From the NCBI GenBank assembly GCA_964637165.1, contig CAZWVI010000002.1:1-64000 (forward strand): DNA of 64,000 nucleotides, given 5' to 3'. The position numbers and the translations under genes were made by a program. Within the stretch, counting starts at the first letter, position 1. Each line of letters opens with the position of its first letter. Shown here in pieces: positions 44,038 through 52,804 of this stretch. The DNA comes from CAZWVI01 sp964637165. Its GTDB lineage: Bacteria; Planctomycetota; UBA1135. The notes under the pieces are model-generated. The model was not told the DNA's origin. It saw only the letters and a list, made by a program, of their open reading frames with translations, and did not search any database.

Positions 44038-45267
44038 ATGGAAATCTTGCAACCTTTAATTGGAATCCTAGGTTTACTGGCAATTGCCTGGGTGTTGTCG
44101 ACCGCGCGCCGCTCTGTACGCTGGCGGCCAGTAGTGGTTGGACTAGCTTTGCAATGGATTCTGGCGGCAATTATTTTAAAAACTTCGCTCGGTGCCAAAT
44201 TTTTCGATGCCGCGCAAAAAATATTCACTAGCTTAATTGACTTTGCTTACGCCGGTGCAAGCTCGGTGGTTGGAGAAGAAGCCTTGGGGCTTGGCGGCGG
44301 CACTCCAATGTTGGCAATAATCGTTTTGGTTAGTGTTATTTTCTTTTCCTCATTATTTGCGGTGCTGCATCACTTAGGAATTGTAAAAATTGTGGTCGGG
44401 TTTATGGCCAAAATAATGGCGCGAACAATGGGTACCTCGGGGGCTGAATCGACTTCGGCTGCTGCCAATATCTTTGTTGGTCAAACCGAAGCACCATTAT
44501 TGATTCGACCTTACCTCGCTCATATGACCGCTTCTGAAGTTGGCGCAATCATGACCGTTGGATTTGCCACCGTCGCTGGCGGAGTTTTTGGAGTTTATAT
44601 TTCAATGATGCAAGGGGTTGTGCCGGGCATTGCCGGTCATTTACTCGCGGCTTCGGTAATGTCGGCGCCAATGGGCTTAGCCTTTGCCAAAGTTTTTTTC
44701 CCTGAAACCGACACTCCAAAAACACTTGGCGAGGACATCGAGCAACCTAAGTCTGAATATTCAAATAGTGTCGATGCCGCTGCTTGCGGTGCCGGTGATG
44801 GAATGAAGTTGGCGTTAAATATTTTAGGAATGCTAATCGCTTTCCTCGGCCTGCTTGAATTGTTTAACGCGGTTTTTTCGGGCTTGCTGCCGGGCGGATC
44901 ATTGCAGGGCTTGTTGGGCAAAGTGTTCGCGCCAATCGCGTGGATGCTTGGAGTGCCGTGGGGAGAAACCGCTGAAGTTGGCTCTTTGCTTGGAACCAAA
45001 ATGGCGGTCAATGAATATGTTGCCTTTAGAGAATTAGTAGCTTTAAGTGGTGAAGGGGAGGGCATGCTGTCTGAGAAATCCCGCATCATTGCCAGTTACG
45101 CACTATGCGGTTTTGCCAACGTTGGCAGTATCGCAATTCAAATCGGAGGCCTCGGTGGAATCTGCCCAGAACGTCGTGGCGAATTTGCGCGTATTGGATT
45201 TCGCGCAATGATTGCCGGCGCCTTTGCCAGTTTTTCAACTGCGGCCACCGCCGCGATGTTTCTTTAG
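44038..45267 (+). CDS. concentrative nucleoside transporter (NupC/CNT family)
   Basis: 409 residues, about ten transmembrane helices. Seen: RWRPVVVGLALQWILAAIILKT, the family block GGTPMLAIIVLVSVIFFSSLFAVLHHLGI, TSGAESTSAAANIFVGQTEAPLLIRPYL (CNT signature with the nucleoside-binding Gln/Glu), FATVAGGVFGVYI, VPWGETAEVGSLLGTKMAVNEYVAF and SYALCGFANVGSIAIQIGGLG. It imports nucleosides with Na+ or H+. Together with the phosphorylase at 46017 it suggests nucleoside salvage. ATG 44038 follows TAACAT by 8 nt; a TTG lies just before. Divergent from the MocA gene. Confidence 0.92.
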   Translation: MEILQPLIGILGLLAIAWVLSTARRSVRWRPVVVGLALQWILAAIILKTSLGAKFFDAAQKIFTSLIDFAYAGASSVVGEEALGLGGGTPMLAIIVLVSVIFFSSLFAVLHHLGIVKIVVGFMAKIMARTMGTSGAESTSAAANIFVGQTEAPLLIRPYLAHMTASEVGAIMTVGFATVAGGVFGVYISMMQGVVPGIAGHLLAASVMSAPMGLAFAKVFFPETDTPKTLGEDIEQPKSEYSNSVDAAACGAGDGMKLALNILGMLIAFLGLLELFNAVFSGLLPGGSLQGLLGKVFAPIAWMLGVPWGETAEVGSLLGTKMAVNEYVAFRELVALSGEGEGMLSEKSRIIASYALCGFANVGSIAIQIGGLGGICPERRGEFARIGFRAMIAGAFASFSTAATAAMFL

Positions 45268-45978
45268 TTATTGATGATGGCTTACGCTTATTGAACCATT
45301 ACTGGTTCTTAAGTTAAGGGTGCCAGCACCATTTGCGATATTTGTATTTACCGAACCGTTGGACGTTTTGGAAGTAAGCGTTGCTTCAATGAGACCTTTG
45401 GCGTGCATCGAGATTTTTCCATTCGAAGAGTGGACTTTGCCAGTTCCGGACCAGTCACCTTCCTGATTAATTTCAATGCGTCCGTTGCTTGACCTGAGGT
45501 CAAAAATTGGGATATTGCCAGTTAAAGTAATTCGACCATTTGAAGTGTAAACGATTACTTCAGGATAATCCCCATCAACTTCAATGCGTCCATTACTAGT
45601 GAGAAGGTCTAGCTTCATTCCGGTCGGGATTTGCAAATCAAATGCGCATGATGCACTCGAGGCACGGTCGGGTTTTGCAACTGAAATTTCTAAAACGCCA
45701 TCGATTAAACTCCTAACTTGCACACTGTCGGACGCTAGGTCAAGATCGCTTTTGGTTTTTGCAGATAGGGAAATGCTTGCCTGTACATCTATGGTGTCCT
45801 GATCGTGTTCTTGGATGTAAATATGGCCATTGCTAGCTATAACTTTTACTGTCACTGTTCCTGGAGCATTAATCGAATATTCTTTTTCAACAGTGACCCT
45901 TTGGTCGGTGAACACGCTAATGCTACAAGCACTTAACGCGGAAAGGGCGAGCAACGCAATGATGTAACGAAGATGCAT
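45268..45978 (-). CDS. DUF4097-type putative adhesin lipoprotein
   Basis: 236 residues. Lipoprotein-type N-terminus (YIIALLALSALSACSISVF). The rest is a right-handed beta-helix-like repeat with SNGRIEVDGDYPE, TSNGRITLTGN, SSNGRIEINQEG, SSNGKISMHAKG, TSNGSVNTNIANG and TSNGSISVSHHQ, the S-N-G pattern of DUF4097/DUF2807 proteins. Role unknown; possibly surface-exposed. TAGAAT ends 6 nt before the ATG. Its end abuts the nucleoside transporter stop. Confidence 0.82.
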   Translation of the reverse strand: MHLRYIIALLALSALSACSISVFTDQRVTVEKEYSINAPGTVTVKVIASNGHIYIQEHDQDTIDVQASISLSAKTKSDLDLASDSVQVRSLIDGVLEISVAKPDRASSASCAFDLQIPTGMKLDLLTSNGRIEVDGDYPEVIVYTSNGRITLTGNIPIFDLRSSNGRIEINQEGDWSGTGKVHSSNGKISMHAKGLIEATLTSKTSNGSVNTNIANGAGTLNLRTSNGSISVSHHQ

Positions 45979-46016
45979 GGGGAGATTCTAGTTAAAACCT
46001 GCTAATCTTGTCGGCA

Positions 46017-46835
46017 ATGTGTAACGAGAAAGACCTGATTCAATCCTTGTCCGCGGAATTGTCGGCGCGTATGCCGGAAATTCCTGAGATTGCCGTGGTG
46101 CTTGGTTCCGGGTGGGCGGAACGTGCCGATGGATTGTTAAGTGGGTTAAGCCGCTTGCCTCTCCAAGAATTTTCAAATTGGCCGCAACCGCGGGTGGAGG
46201 GACATAGTGCCGAATTGCGCTTTGGCGAACTGGACCAACGTAAAGTAGTTTTATGTGGCGGTCGCGTTCACTCTTATGAGGGCTGGTCGGCGCGTGAGTT
46301 AGTTCGCGGAGTTCGAGCATTAATCCAAACCGGTGTAAGTAAGGTTCTGTTGTTAAACGCCGCCGGCTCGTTGCACGAAGACCGTTTGCCCGGTGAGTTA
46401 ATGCCGCTTTCCGACCATATCAACCTTGGCCTACCAAACCCACTAGCCACCCTCGAAAGCCCGAATGGGGCAGCTCATTTTTTGGATGTTGTAGATATTT
46501 ACAATCCAATTTGGCGAGCTGATCTCATGGCGGCGCGACCTGAATTAAAGCCGGGCGTTTATGCCGGGCTACCGGGTCCAAGTTATGAAACGCCGGCCGA
46601 AGTTTGTCGCCTGCAACAAATGGGTGCCGATGCGGTTGGTATGAGCACGATTCCAGAGGCGCTCGCCGCCCACGCTGCCGGCGCGACGGTAATGGCTGTT
46701 TCGATGATGACCAATTACGCTGCTGGAATTGGCGGTAGCCGCCCGAGTCACGCTGAAGTTTTGGAAACTGCCGCCGAGCATGGCGAAAATGCAGCTGCAG
46801 TTTTATCCGCCGCCATTAGTAGTGCGCCACGCTAG
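46017..46835 (+). CDS. purine nucleoside phosphorylase
   Basis: 272 residues. Phosphorolysis of purine nucleosides to base and ribose-1-phosphate. PNP/MTAP family blocks: IAVVLGSGWAERADGL, VEGHSAELRFGEL, CGGRVHSYEGW, LLNAAGSLHEDRLPGELMPLSDHINL, GVYAGLPGPSYETPAEV, GADAVGMSTIPEALAAHAAG and MTNYAAGIGG. The trimeric low-molecular-mass type is likely. It pairs in function with the NupC-like importer 1 kb upstream. The start ATG 46017 is 8 nt after TAATCT; the in-frame TTG at 46008 is less likely. Confidence 0.93.
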   Translation: MCNEKDLIQSLSAELSARMPEIPEIAVVLGSGWAERADGLLSGLSRLPLQEFSNWPQPRVEGHSAELRFGELDQRKVVLCGGRVHSYEGWSARELVRGVRALIQTGVSKVLLLNAAGSLHEDRLPGELMPLSDHINLGLPNPLATLESPNGAAHFLDVVDIYNPIWRADLMAARPELKPGVYAGLPGPSYETPAEVCRLQQMGADAVGMSTIPEALAAHAAGATVMAVSMMTNYAAGIGGSRPSHAEVLETAAEHGENAAAVLSAAISSAPR

Positions 46836-46856
46836 AATAAATGGTCAAATTTGGGC

Positions 46857-46870
46857 TTGAACACGTTCAA
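46857..46870. promoter_or_regulatory. inverted repeat upstream of peroxiredoxin
   Basis: TTGAAC-AC-GTTCAA, 6-bp arms with a 2-bp centre, lies 43 bp before the peroxiredoxin ATG. This gene, unlike most here, has an upstream region long enough for a leader, so the dyad may be a regulator site. No regulator can be named. Confidence 0.35.
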
Positions 46871-46913
46871 AATTAGCCTAAATCCTGCCACCACCATAAC
46901 CAAAATCAAAAAA

Positions 46914-47510
46914 ATGGCTGTACTAGTAACCAAAGAAGCTCCAAATTTCACCGCTACTGCTTGCATGGCAGATGGCACTTTCAAAGAAATCTCACTCGCC
47001 GATTACCGTGGCAAGAAAGTGGTTCTTTTCTTCTACCCACTTGATTTCACATTTGTGTGTCCAAGTGAACTTATCGCTTTCGATCACCGCATTGCCGATT
47101 TCGAAAAGCGTGGCGTGCAAGTTATCGGTTGTTCAATCGATAGCCACTTCACCCACCTTGCATGGCGTAACACCGCGATTGAAAACGGCGGCATCGGCGA
47201 AGTTAGCTACCCATTGGTTGCCGACCTAAACAAGAACATCGCACGCGACTTTGATGTGTTGTTCAACGAATCAATCGCCCTGCGTGGTTCATTCCTAATT
47301 GATGAGGAGGGAATCGTTCGCCACCAAGTTGTTAACGACCTACCTTTGGGTCGTAACATTGATGAAATGTTGCGCATGGTCGATGCTTTAGCATTCCACA
47401 GCGAGCACGGTGAAGTTTGCCCTGCTGGTTGGCAAGATGGCAAGCCTGGCATGAAAGGTTCCACCGAAGGCGTGGCCGAGTACTTGTCTGAGCACGCGAC
47501 CGCACTTTAA
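46914..47510 (+). CDS. 2-Cys peroxiredoxin (AhpC/Prx1 type)
   Basis: 198 residues. Reduces H2O2 and organic peroxides. Active-site block FYPLDFTFVCPSELIAF (peroxidatic Cys), RGSFLIDEEGIVRHQVVNDLPLGRN, and resolving Cys in HGEVCPAGWQDGKPGMK, all typical of typical-2-Cys Prx with GxxGG-like and C-terminal helix regions. Both Cys are encoded by normal codons, unlike the redox motifs of the selenoprotein candidates. ATG 46914 gives the canonical N-terminus (MAVLVTKEAPNFTATA). A strong terminator follows at 47543. Confidence 0.95.
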   Translation: MAVLVTKEAPNFTATACMADGTFKEISLADYRGKKVVLFFYPLDFTFVCPSELIAFDHRIADFEKRGVQVIGCSIDSHFTHLAWRNTAIENGGIGEVSYPLVADLNKNIARDFDVLFNESIALRGSFLIDEEGIVRHQVVNDLPLGRNIDEMLRMVDALAFHSEHGEVCPAGWQDGKPGMKGSTEGVAEYLSEHATAL

Positions 47511-47542
47511 GTGACTTGAATAGCTGCAAGCGCGGCTACTCG

Positions 47543-47578
47543 ATGGCGGCATCCAAAGCGGATGCCGCCATTTTTTTT
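47543..47578 (+). terminator. rho-independent terminator after peroxiredoxin
   Basis: ATGGCGGCATCC pairs perfectly with GGATGCCGCCAT (12 bp) around AAAGC, followed by a run of eight T. Confidence 0.95.
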
Positions 47579-47611
47579 GCTCAAATGCTCCCGTCCGATG
47601 CACGCAGAGTC

Positions 47612-47617
47612 TAAAGT
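47612..47617 (+). promoter_or_regulatory. -10 element of cobalamin adenosyltransferase gene
   Basis: TAAAGT ends 6 nt before the ATG at 47624, the window-wide leaderless spacing. It lies just downstream of the peroxiredoxin terminator. Confidence 0.45.
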
Positions 47618-47623
47618 GTGTTC

Positions 47624-48139
47624 ATGCGGATTTACACACGTGGCGGTGATAGTGGTTCCACCGGTCTTTTCGGCGGAAAGCGAGTAGCAAAGGGCGACCT
47701 TCGGGTGCAGGCCTATGGTGATAGCGATGAATTGAACGCCCACTTAGGTTGGTGTGCGGTAATCGCAGACCAGCCACTGCGCGAAATGTTGCAGCGTGAG
47801 CAACAGCGCTTACTTGACTTTGGCGCACATTTGGCAACTCCAAGTACTGCCAATGAAAAGACCCGAAGCAGTTTGCCTAAATGGGATAATCAGGCCAGCG
47901 CGGTTTTGGAATCTGAAATCGATCAAGCAGATGACCGCTTGGAGCCGCTAAAAAATTTCATTTTGCCTGGTGGCACTGAATTGTCGGCCCGCTTGCATAT
48001 TGCGCGAACAGTTTGTCGGCGTTGCGAACGCTCAGTTTGCTTGCTTGCCACTGGCGAAGTCGAAGTGGAGCAATTTGCGTGGCTTAATCGTTTAAGCGAT
48101 TGGTTATTTACTCAGGCGCGCGTGGCGAGTACCGCCTAG
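47624..48139 (+). CDS. PduO-type cob(I)alamin adenosyltransferase
   Basis: 171 residues. Transfers the 5'-deoxyadenosyl group from ATP to cob(I)alamin, giving coenzyme B12. Family blocks: RIYTRGGDSGSTGLFGGKRVAKGDLRVQAYGDSDELNAHLGW (ATP-binding N-terminus), FILPGGTELSARLHIARTVCRRCER (catalytic Arg region) and WLNRLSDWLFTQAR. Soluble. Implies a B12-dependent enzyme in the organism. ATG 47624 rather than GTG 47618, from promoter spacing and family N-terminus. Confidence 0.93.
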   Translation: MRIYTRGGDSGSTGLFGGKRVAKGDLRVQAYGDSDELNAHLGWCAVIADQPLREMLQREQQRLLDFGAHLATPSTANEKTRSSLPKWDNQASAVLESEIDQADDRLEPLKNFILPGGTELSARLHIARTVCRRCERSVCLLATGEVEVEQFAWLNRLSDWLFTQARVASTA

Positions 48140-48167
48140 GTAAGTCTGGCTCTGAAAACCAATCAGC

Positions 48168-49190
48168 CTAGTTGGCTGAAAACCAACGGCCCTTTTTCTT
48201 TTTGTCGGCTAACAAAACATCTAACTCGCCCTTTTCATAAGCCTCGAAGGTGCATCGTTCACCTTCAGCAATAATTTCTGCGGCACGATGGTAATCGAAT
48301 ATTCCTACTTCTGGAAGTCGCGGGCGTAAAACTACATCTGGCGGATTAAGTTCGATATCGCGTTTAGCGATGGTCATTTGGGCGAAGGCCATGGTGTCGC
48401 CAATAACATCGGCGAGACCAGGAGCTCCGCGGCGCGGTCCGCGCCCGATTACTCGTCTCCAAAAGCGTGCCGCTTTGCCAGCAACTTTAGTCGCGGTGTC
48501 CGAAACAAAATCCGCCATTGAATTTAACAATTCTTGGGACCGCTTCTTTTCTTCGTCCGAGGGTTCGGGAGCTTCTTGGGCTGCACCAAGGGCGGTTTCT
48601 TTAGGATCTTCTCCAGGAGTTGAAAAACTTTCTGCATGTAAATCAACCGCAAGTAAGTGACTGAATCCGAATGCGCTTGCTGCGGCTACTGGAACCGGTG
48701 CCACCGCACCGCCGTCGGTTAGCCACTGCTCGCCAATTTTAATTGGCGTGAAAATTCCTGGAATTGCATAACTGGCGCGAAGTGAATTAACCAATTCACC
48801 CTCGCTCAATCTAACTTCTGAGCCGTTGGTAAGGTCGCAGGCGACCGCTACAAATGGAAGTTTCAATAATTCGATGCGGCGTTCGCCTAATAGTGAATAC
48901 AAAACTCTTGCGGTGCGTTTGCCACCGAACAAACCGCTAACTGGAAGAACTGGATCCAAGAACCAAAGAATTCCTTGGCGGTCCATGCCACGCATTAGCT
49001 CAACCCAACCATCAAGTCCACCTCCAGCGTGTAGTCCACCGACAATTGCGCCAATCGAAGAGCCGGCAATTGCGTCAACTTTAATATCTAATTTTTCCAA
49101 TGCGTTTAAGACGCCAACGTGTGCCAGGCCGCGGGCGGATCCCGACCCAAGGGCGAGAGCGAGGCCAGGTTGTTTGGAGTCCTTGGGCAT
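48168..49190 (-). CDS. patatin-like phospholipase (RssA type)
   Basis: 340 residues, no signal peptide. Catalytic dyad fold: GLALALGSGSARGLAHVGVLNALE (oxyanion G-x-G-x-x-R-G), AGSSIGAIVGGLHAGG (nucleophile Ser in GxSxG) and WLTDGGAVAPVPV (Asp in DGG). A charged helical insert (residues about 215-250, EAPEPSDEEKKRSQELL) and a C-terminal tail follow. Predicted lipid acyl hydrolase; substrate unknown. ATG 49190 lies 7 nt after TAATCT; the in-frame TTG at 49214 would overlap the divergent gene's start. Confidence 0.9.
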   Translation of the reverse strand: MPKDSKQPGLALALGSGSARGLAHVGVLNALEKLDIKVDAIAGSSIGAIVGGLHAGGGLDGWVELMRGMDRQGILWFLDPVLPVSGLFGGKRTARVLYSLLGERRIELLKLPFVAVACDLTNGSEVRLSEGELVNSLRASYAIPGIFTPIKIGEQWLTDGGAVAPVPVAAASAFGFSHLLAVDLHAESFSTPGEDPKETALGAAQEAPEPSDEEKKRSQELLNSMADFVSDTATKVAGKAARFWRRVIGRGPRRGAPGLADVIGDTMAFAQMTIAKRDIELNPPDVVLRPRLPEVGIFDYHRAAEIIAEGERCTFEAYEKGELDVLLADKKKKGRWFSAN

Positions 49191-49213
49191 TGTGATTAGA
49201 TTATCATGTATCA

Positions 49214-49711
49214 ATGACCAATCACCAAATCGAAATCCCGGACGACTTGCAAGTAGGCGAGATGGTCATCGTTAGTTCGTGTTTGCTAGGTGAAAATACG
49301 GCTTGGCATGGTGGCAACGAATTATGTAAAGATTTGGTCGCTGCACTTGCAGCGGCGGGCGCCAAAGTGATTTCAGTATGCCCGGAAGTACTGGGTGGAT
49401 TAAGTACTCCACGCTCGCCAGCCGAACCAGAAAGTGGCGGCGGCCATGAAGTGTTGGCAGGCACTGCGCAAATCAAGATAGTCGGCGATGGTCCTGACTG
49501 CGGCCAAGATGTTAGCGCGCAATTTATCGCAGGAGCTCAAGCGGCTCTGCGGATTGCTCAAGAGCATAATGCCCGCTATGCCTTTTTGGCGGAGCGATCG
49601 CCCTCTTGCGGCGTAGCGGAAACCCACAGTGGCGGTAAAGTTATTAAGGCTCCTGGCACCGCCGCTGCCCACTTAAGCCAAGGCGGTGTAACCGTTTTTG
49701 GTATACACTAA
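49214..49711 (+). CDS. DUF523 / TudS-like Fe-S desulfurase family protein
   Basis: 165 residues. DUF523 (YbbK-like) features: VIVSSCLLGENTAWHGGNE, ISVCPEVLGGLSTPRSPAE, GAQAALRIAQEH and AERSPSCGVAETHSG. The three Cys (in SSCLLG, VCPE and SPSCG) match the cluster ligands of TudS, which removes sulfur from thiouracil using a [4Fe-4S] cluster. That role is known for a few members only, so function is likely but not certain. TATCAT ends 6 nt before the ATG. Divergent from the patatin gene. Confidence 0.85.
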   Translation: MTNHQIEIPDDLQVGEMVIVSSCLLGENTAWHGGNELCKDLVAALAAAGAKVISVCPEVLGGLSTPRSPAEPESGGGHEVLAGTAQIKIVGDGPDCGQDVSAQFIAGAQAALRIAQEHNARYAFLAERSPSCGVAETHSGGKVIKAPGTAAAHLSQGGVTVFGIH

Positions 49712-49977
49712 TTTGATTTGTATTATCCAAAGATTGGAGTGCATACCGACCTAGCATTTATGGCTATTGCTGAGCCACTTATGTTTGCAGAAGATTATTC
49801 TGGCTTGTTGCGTTCGAGCATTTCTTGCGTGCCGCGGGCAATGGAATTGATGATGCCCTGAATTGCGCATGGCTATTTGTCCATCACATTTGCCGGAGTA
49901 ATCTACCATCCAAGTATTGTGGCTCAGTCCACCAACCAGGTCACGATTCCACTTTACTAGTTAGAATAGCGGTTGAA
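49712..49977. other. intergenic region, possible decayed coding remnant
   Basis: 266 bp without a convincing gene. On the minus strand a short frame reading IQGIINSIARGTQEMLERNK ends in TAA but is closed upstream by TAG codons; it may be the 3' remnant of a lost gene. On the plus strand an ATG frame from 49760 passes an in-frame UGA at 49859, but its composition is not protein-like. TAGAAT occurs just before the next gene with about 10 nt to its ATG. Confidence 0.35.
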
Positions 49978-50766
49978 ATGCCTAGGTCAACCGACGTTTT
50001 CGAGGAGATTGTTCGCCTGCGCGATGCTGGTCGTGCTGCTGCCATGTGCACGGTTATTCAAACGCGCGGCAGTACTCCCGGGAAAGAAACTATGCGCATG
50101 TTGGTGCGCGATGATTTTTCTACTATCGGTTCGGTTGGTGGGGGTTGTGTTGAGGCCGATGTAATTGAGGTCGCGAAAAAAGTTTTGCAAACGGGGCTGA
50201 CTGAAACACACTCCTTCACTTTAAATAAAATTGATTCACCAGAATCAGGATTGATTTGCGGAGGACAATTAACTGTTTTAATCGAGGCGGTTGTCCAGCC
50301 AACAATTGTTGTTTTTGGCGGCGGCCATGTGGCATCTTCAATTACTCGGATAGCCACCGAAGCGGGTTTTCAGGTACGAGTTCTTGATGACCGTCCTGAA
50401 TTTGCTAATCACGAAACACATCCACAAGCGGCTTCAACTAGCTCAGGAAGTTGGGCCGAATTAATTGACCAACTAAGGCCAGTCGACAATTTGTTTTTAG
50501 TTATTGCAACTCGCGGGCACAAGGCTGATCACGAAGTGCTAGTCGCCCTGAATGAATTGAAAACCCTTCCCCGCTACCTTGGGCTGCTCGGATCTAAGGC
50601 TAAAAAGTCACAATTGGTGAAAATGTTGGCAGATGCAGGGGTTGAGGAAGATTTTATTCGGAACATTCGCACCCCAATTGGGCTCTCAATAGGGTCGCGC
50701 ACCGCCGGTGAAATCGGCGTGTCCCTGGTGGCTGAGTTGATAAAAATAAAAAACTTAGGCGACTGA
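49978..50766 (+). CDS. XdhC/CoxI-family protein
   Basis: 262 residues. N-terminal XdhC_CoxI domain (TVIQTRGSTPGKETMRMLVRDDFSTIGSVGGGCVEADVI) and C-terminal Rossmann domain (IVVFGGGHVASSITRIATEAGFQVRVLDDRPEF, then TRGHKADHEVL, YLGLLGSKAKKSQL and IRTPIGLSIGSRTAGEIGVSLVAEL). Members insert or sulfurate the molybdenum cofactor of xanthine-dehydrogenase-type enzymes. No such hydroxylase is in the window. ATG 49978 gives the family N-terminus. Stops with UGA, 4 nt before the hydrolase gene. Confidence 0.88.
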   Translation: MPRSTDVFEEIVRLRDAGRAAAMCTVIQTRGSTPGKETMRMLVRDDFSTIGSVGGGCVEADVIEVAKKVLQTGLTETHSFTLNKIDSPESGLICGGQLTVLIEAVVQPTIVVFGGGHVASSITRIATEAGFQVRVLDDRPEFANHETHPQAASTSSGSWAELIDQLRPVDNLFLVIATRGHKADHEVLVALNELKTLPRYLGLLGSKAKKSQLVKMLADAGVEEDFIRNIRTPIGLSIGSRTAGEIGVSLVAELIKIKNLGD

Positions 50767-50770
50767 TTCC

Positions 50771-52732
50771 ATGAAATCGCCCCTCGCCCTCCTCGTTATT
50801 CTCGCCGTCATGTCGAGTTTTTCCGACAGGGCTTGCGGTTGGCCGGTAATTTTAGTTATTCATGGCGCGGGATTTGGCAAAGAGCAATTAGCTTGGGACG
50901 CGGTGCGTGATTCCAAACAAGGCTTCGCCACGATTACTTATGACGTGCGTGGCCAAGGTGATTCGATGGCCTTGAACGACCCAACTATTTATGGTCGTGG
51001 TCCATTAGGCTTGCGTGACCGCATGGACATGTTTGAAGTTATTGAACATGTTGGTGCAATGTTTCCGACGCAAATTGATATGTCGCGCATTGGAGTAACA
51101 GGCAAGTCGCAAGGCTCGTATTTAACTTGGTGAGCCGCCGCCCACTCTGGGCGCGTGCCGCCGCCAAACCCATGGCGAAGCGCACCGTTTCCAACAATTG
51201 CTGTAGCTTGTCCGCGTAATAGCCCTCCAGACTTGAAAAACGGGGTATTTCCAAACGCAAATTCGGTCACAGAAAAGCACATTAAGGCTCTTTATTCGCC
51301 AATTGCCGGGGTGCATCATGACCCCAACTTTTTTGCTCAAGTGGACGCTTTGTTAATCGCTGAAGATTATCAAACCCTTTTTGATATTCCGAGTGGTCCT
51401 GGTTTAGATGTGATTGAGCTTTTAAAAACTGCGGATGTCCCCACTCGCGCCACGGTCTCCTACGACGATGTTCATTTTCAATCGAATTGGATTGTTGAGG
51501 CTTGGGATGTAATCCTGCCCAATTCTCCAAAACTACTCAACATCACCACCGGCGGTCACTCCACGCCTGAAAACCGCCGCGAGGAGGGCGTTCGCCGCCT
51601 CCGGTTACAAGAATGGTTCAACCGCTTCTTGCGCGGTCATCAAAATGGAATTGAGAATACCCCAGAATTTAGAATGAGTATTCGCCCTGACGACCCATTT
51701 GAATTTCAAGACATTGCTAGCCTTTGGGATTACCGTGAATTTACTTCGTGGCCACCACCAACCACCGACATGACTTTGTGGTTGAACGACAATGACCGCC
51801 TAAAGGATTTTCTCAACACAAGTGGTTCCGGTTTTATTCACCACATTTGGGGCCGGCCTTACACCATGGCCGATTACATTCAAGCAATCCCGACTGCGGT
51901 AGAGATTCAAGCTGATATCCCCTTGGATTTTAAGTCCTGGTACAGCGATCCATTTTCTGAAGATAAAATGATGCTTGGTACGGCGAAAGCTACGCTCTGG
52001 GTGGCCACCCCAGCCCAAGATTTTCAAGCGCACGTTGCTTTGTTCGACGTTAAACCAAACGGTGAAGACCTTTATATATGCGGTGGCACGGCCACCGTCC
52101 GCGGCAACACCAATGCTACTGCTCAAGCTATTGACATCGACTTGAATGTTTATGGCTACACCATTTTGAAAGGCCACACAATTGAAATGCGAGTCGAAAA
52201 CTTAGCATGGAATCGCCCTCCTGGTGGCGGCGAAATGTCAACTCTCCGTGAAGTCCCAGTATTCAATGATTTCGATTTGCAGGTGCTTTATGGAGGTAAC
52301 ACTCCGAGCGTTCTTTATCTACCAATCATGCCCGCCGGCGACCCCAACCTAGTGTGTTCTGATGTGAAATTGCCGCGTGGCCGATTGCGCGACCTGACTT
52401 TGGAAATTTTCACTGACTCTGACCACGCCGGGCTTGATTACTTCATCTTGGCTGGGAAAAGTGGAATTTCTCCAGGCTCAAATTGGCATGGATTGCATCT
52501 TGACCTAAATCAGGACGCCCTAACCCGCGCTATTATCAACAACATTGGCGTTTTGCCCCTAACTGGCTTCACCGGCAAATTGGACTCCACGGGCCGCGCA
52601 ACTGCCCAAATGGCTTTCCAAACAGGGGGAGTTCCAAGTTGGTATTTGCCCGAATTAGATTTTGTTGCCGTGGTTTATGCCAGCACCAGCAATTCGCAAG
52701 CATCTCCGGCGGTTGTTCTGAATCGCTTTTAG
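50771..52732 (+). CDS. secreted S15/CocE-like alpha/beta-hydrolase with in-frame UGA
   Basis: 653 residues if the UGA at 51131-51133 (residue 121) is read. Signal MKSPLALLVILAVMSSFSDRA, hydrolase start VILVIHGAGFGKEQLAWD, YDVRGQGDS, nucleophile elbow GVTGKSQGSYLTW (Ser113), then UGA, then AAAHSGRVPPPNPW in the same frame. Later TTGGHSTPENRREE supplies the candidate catalytic His, and a jelly-roll X-Pro-peptidase C-terminal domain follows, ending with the shared exported C-terminal domain (LTGFTGKLDSTGRATAQMAF). Frame and domain continuity show one gene. The UGA is not at a redox motif: selenocysteine, a Trp-to-stop mutation or an error are all possible. The nearby hairpin CGCCC-ACTCT-GGGCG lacks a loop G. 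Confidence 0.68.
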
Positions 52733-52804
52733 TTTCTAAACGGGTTAACCACGGCGGTTCAGGTGACTAGAAGGAAGCCCAGACACCTAGCCGAAACCTT
52801 ATAA

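Noticed and set aside
49760..49957. Small plus-strand frame with internal UGA, as a further selenoprotein
   Set aside because: No family features, no good hairpin with loop G after the UGA and no promoter or ribosome site.
24351..51133. Genome-wide reassignment of UGA to Trp or Gly
   Set aside because: Several genes end normally at UGA (DUF4266 at 13412, XdhC at 50766, the helicase at 57988, pgpA at 58491, the latter two overlapping the next start). The strongest internal UGAs sit at Cys positions, not Trp or Gly.
51139..51153. Hairpin after UGA 51131 as a convincing SECIS
   Set aside because: Only 5 bp, starts 5 nt after the UGA and the loop (ACTCT) lacks G, unlike the other four hairpins.
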